Source: an uncultured bacterium | GTDB lineage: Bacteria > Bacillota > Clostridia > Oscillospirales > Ruminococcaceae | Direction: 5' to 3' | Length of the DNA stretch: 7,160 bases | Assembly (NCBI GenBank): GCA_934845495.1 | Contig: CAKWRB010000066.1 | Span: 1 to 7,160, forward strand | Shown: positions 6,210 through 7,160 of the stretch, piece by piece | Position numbering within the stretch: position 1 is the stretch's first letter | How the letters are laid out: the number at the start of each line of letters is the position of its first letter | Program-made: the position numbers and the translations under genes | The notes under the pieces: model-generated | The model's input: only the letters and a program-made list of their open reading frames with translations | Told to the model about the DNA's origin: nothing | The model's database searches: none

Positions 6210-6956
6210 TTACCAGTCAAACCACTCGGTGACCGGGATTCCCAACTCCCGGGCAAAGGCTTCGGTGCCGCAGACGCCGGCCTCATCGCAGAGATGCTCC
6301 ACCGAGTGGGCATCCGAGTTGATGAGCCAGGTGAGCCGGTACTGCCGGGAGAGTTCCCAGACCCGGCGGTCGGGATAGGCACGGCCGTCCCGGTACCCGT
6401 TGGCATTGATCTCCACCGGGATTCCCAACTCTTCGCAGACGGCAAAGATGCGCCCCATCTGCTCCAGGGCAAACTCCGCTGAACCGGTGTAGCCACAGAA
6501 GGGCACATCGGGGTGCGCCAGGAAGGTGAACAGTCCGGTGCGCAGCCCCTCGATGACCTCATCGGCATACTGCTGCATCTCCGCCTCCCCCTTGGGGGCA
6601 AAGTTGTCGGCGGTGCGGTCCTTGTTGGTGTGATGCCCCAGGATCAGCAGCTTGTAGCCGTACTGATCCCGGAACATCTTGTAGTTTTCCAGGGCGAAGG
6701 GGTAGTACTCGCACTCAAAACCCTTGATGACATGGATCTGGCCCCGGTACTGTTCGATCAGGCGGTCCAGCTCGGCATTGTAGGCGGAAAACTCCTCCCA
6801 CTGCATCCGCCGGGGATCAAAGTTCTGGCTGTGAGGCACATGCTCGGTGATGGCCACCGCCCGCAGCCCCTTGCGCACCGCCTCCCGGATGTAATCCTCG
6901 ATCTCACCGGTGGCATGGCGGCACCAGCGGGTGTGGGTGTGATAGTTGGCAATCAT
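6210..6956 (-). CDS. PHP-domain phosphatase, histidinol-phosphatase (HisJ/HisK)-like (248 aa)
   Basis: This is a metal-dependent phosphoesterase of the PHP superfamily. The ligand motifs are all present: HTH (H6, H8) followed by WCRHA (H14), TEH (H39), GFECEYY (E81), GHH (H108, H109), LAHPD (H148) and NSDAHS (D215, H217). The layout, with CxHA after HxH and the GHH triad, is that of the HisJ/HisK-type histidinol-phosphate phosphatases, which make L-histidinol in the penultimate part of histidine synthesis. No other his gene is visible nearby and it is paired with a GDPD-like gene, so another phosphoester substrate is possible. At 248 residues it is slightly short for that family but appears complete. 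ATG 6956 has GAGGAG eight bases upstream and overlaps the preceding gene's stop as ATGA. A 17-base identical repeat inside the gene encodes ELGIPV twice, near residues 176-181 and 237-242. Confidence 0.9.
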   Translation of the reverse strand: MIANYHTHTRWCRHATGEIEDYIREAVRKGLRAVAITEHVPHSQNFDPRRMQWEEFSAYNAELDRLIEQYRGQIHVIKGFECEYYPFALENYKMFRDQYGYKLLILGHHTNKDRTADNFAPKGEAEMQQYADEVIEGLRTGLFTFLAHPDVPFCGYTGSAEFALEQMGRIFAVCEELGIPVEINANGYRDGRAYPDRRVWELSRQYRLTWLINSDAHSVEHLCDEAGVCGTEAFARELGIPVTEWFDW

Positions 6957-7160
6957 CGTGTCATCTCCTCATACACCTGCAGCATCTCCAGCGGGTGGTC
7001 GCTTTCGATGAGGTCCACGCCCAGTTCGATGGCCGCCTTCATGCGCTCAGGGGTATTCACCACCGAGCCGTCCACATAGTAGCCGGCCTCATGCAGGCTG
7101 TTGACGATCTCCGGGCTCAGCGAATCCAGATACACCAGGTAGATGATGGCATCCATCTCC
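6953..7160 (-). CDS. Glycerophosphodiester phosphodiesterase-like, C-terminal part (truncated by the right edge)
   Basis: About 68 C-terminal residues of a - strand gene are visible. They resemble the end of the GDPD TIM barrel: LSPEIVNSLHEAGYYVDGSVVNTPERMKAAIELGVDLIESDHP corresponds to the usual helix, then VxxWTVN, then xxxxGVDxIxTDxP. GDPD enzymes cleave glycerophosphodiesters to glycerol-3-phosphate and an alcohol. Two positions differ from the common pattern. The tryptophan of WTVN is Ser here (GSVVN), and TD.P is SDHP. The catalytic His-Glu residues lie upstream, outside the window, so activity cannot be judged. The true start is also outside, and the ATG at 7156 is only an internal methionine. 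The stop overlaps the PHP start as ATGA, placing the two in one transcript. Confidence 0.75.
   Translation of the reverse strand, partial: EMDAIIYLVYLDSLSPEIVNSLHEAGYYVDGSVVNTPERMKAAIELGVDLIESDHPLEMLQVYEEMTR

Noticed and set aside
6232..6431. 17-base direct repeat at 6232-6248 and 6415-6431
   Set aside because: Both copies lie in the same frame of the PHP gene and encode the same ELGIPV peptide. A coincidence of preferred codons explains it, and no mobile or regulatory role is indicated.

Overview
The window is GC-rich (roughly 60% by eye, with G/C-ending codons favoured). It has compact operons, strong Shine-Dalgarno sites and intrinsic terminators. This style, together with the MATE and MTH1-like Nudix protein sequences, suggests a GC-rich gut Firmicute of the Oscillospiraceae type (Faecalibacterium, Gemmiger or Subdoligranulum relatives). 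That placement is inference from style and is not proven. I see no tRNA, rRNA, IS element, phage gene or CRISPR array.

Layout, left to right. The left edge carries the C-terminal part of a ferritin on the + strand, closed by a terminator at 261-293. Next is a + strand gene (394-975) for an unrecognised protein with two membrane segments. It converges on a - strand MATE-family efflux gene (1046-2446), and a terminator-like hairpin that can work both ways sits between them. The MATE gene has a good promoter about 140 bases upstream whose -10 box lies inside a perfect 14-base palindrome, a likely operator.

The rest of the window is on the - strand and holds two tightly packed transcription units. 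The upstream unit is a truncated glycerophosphodiester phosphodiesterase-like gene (6953 to the right edge) followed by a PHP-family histidinol-phosphatase-like gene (6210-6956) and a terminator at 6158-6192. The downstream unit starts at a promoter with 17-base spacing (6099-6127). It encodes an MTH1-like Nudix hydrolase, a lipoprotein calcineurin-like metallophosphoesterase, a HAD phosphatase and a LysR-type regulator, and it ends at a terminator at 2661-2687. Every gene junction inside these two units is an ATGA overlap.

Taken together, five different phosphoester/pyrophosphate hydrolase superfamilies stand side by side (GDPD, PHP, Nudix, metallophosphoesterase, HAD), followed by a regulator and then a drug/metabolite exporter with its own operator. 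A role in phosphoester scavenging or nucleotide clean-up is a reasonable guess, but the sequence does not show a shared substrate. All individual families are known. The most interesting points are the regulator translationally coupled to the end of the phosphatase operon, the palindromic operator at the MATE promoter, and the unknown membrane protein.
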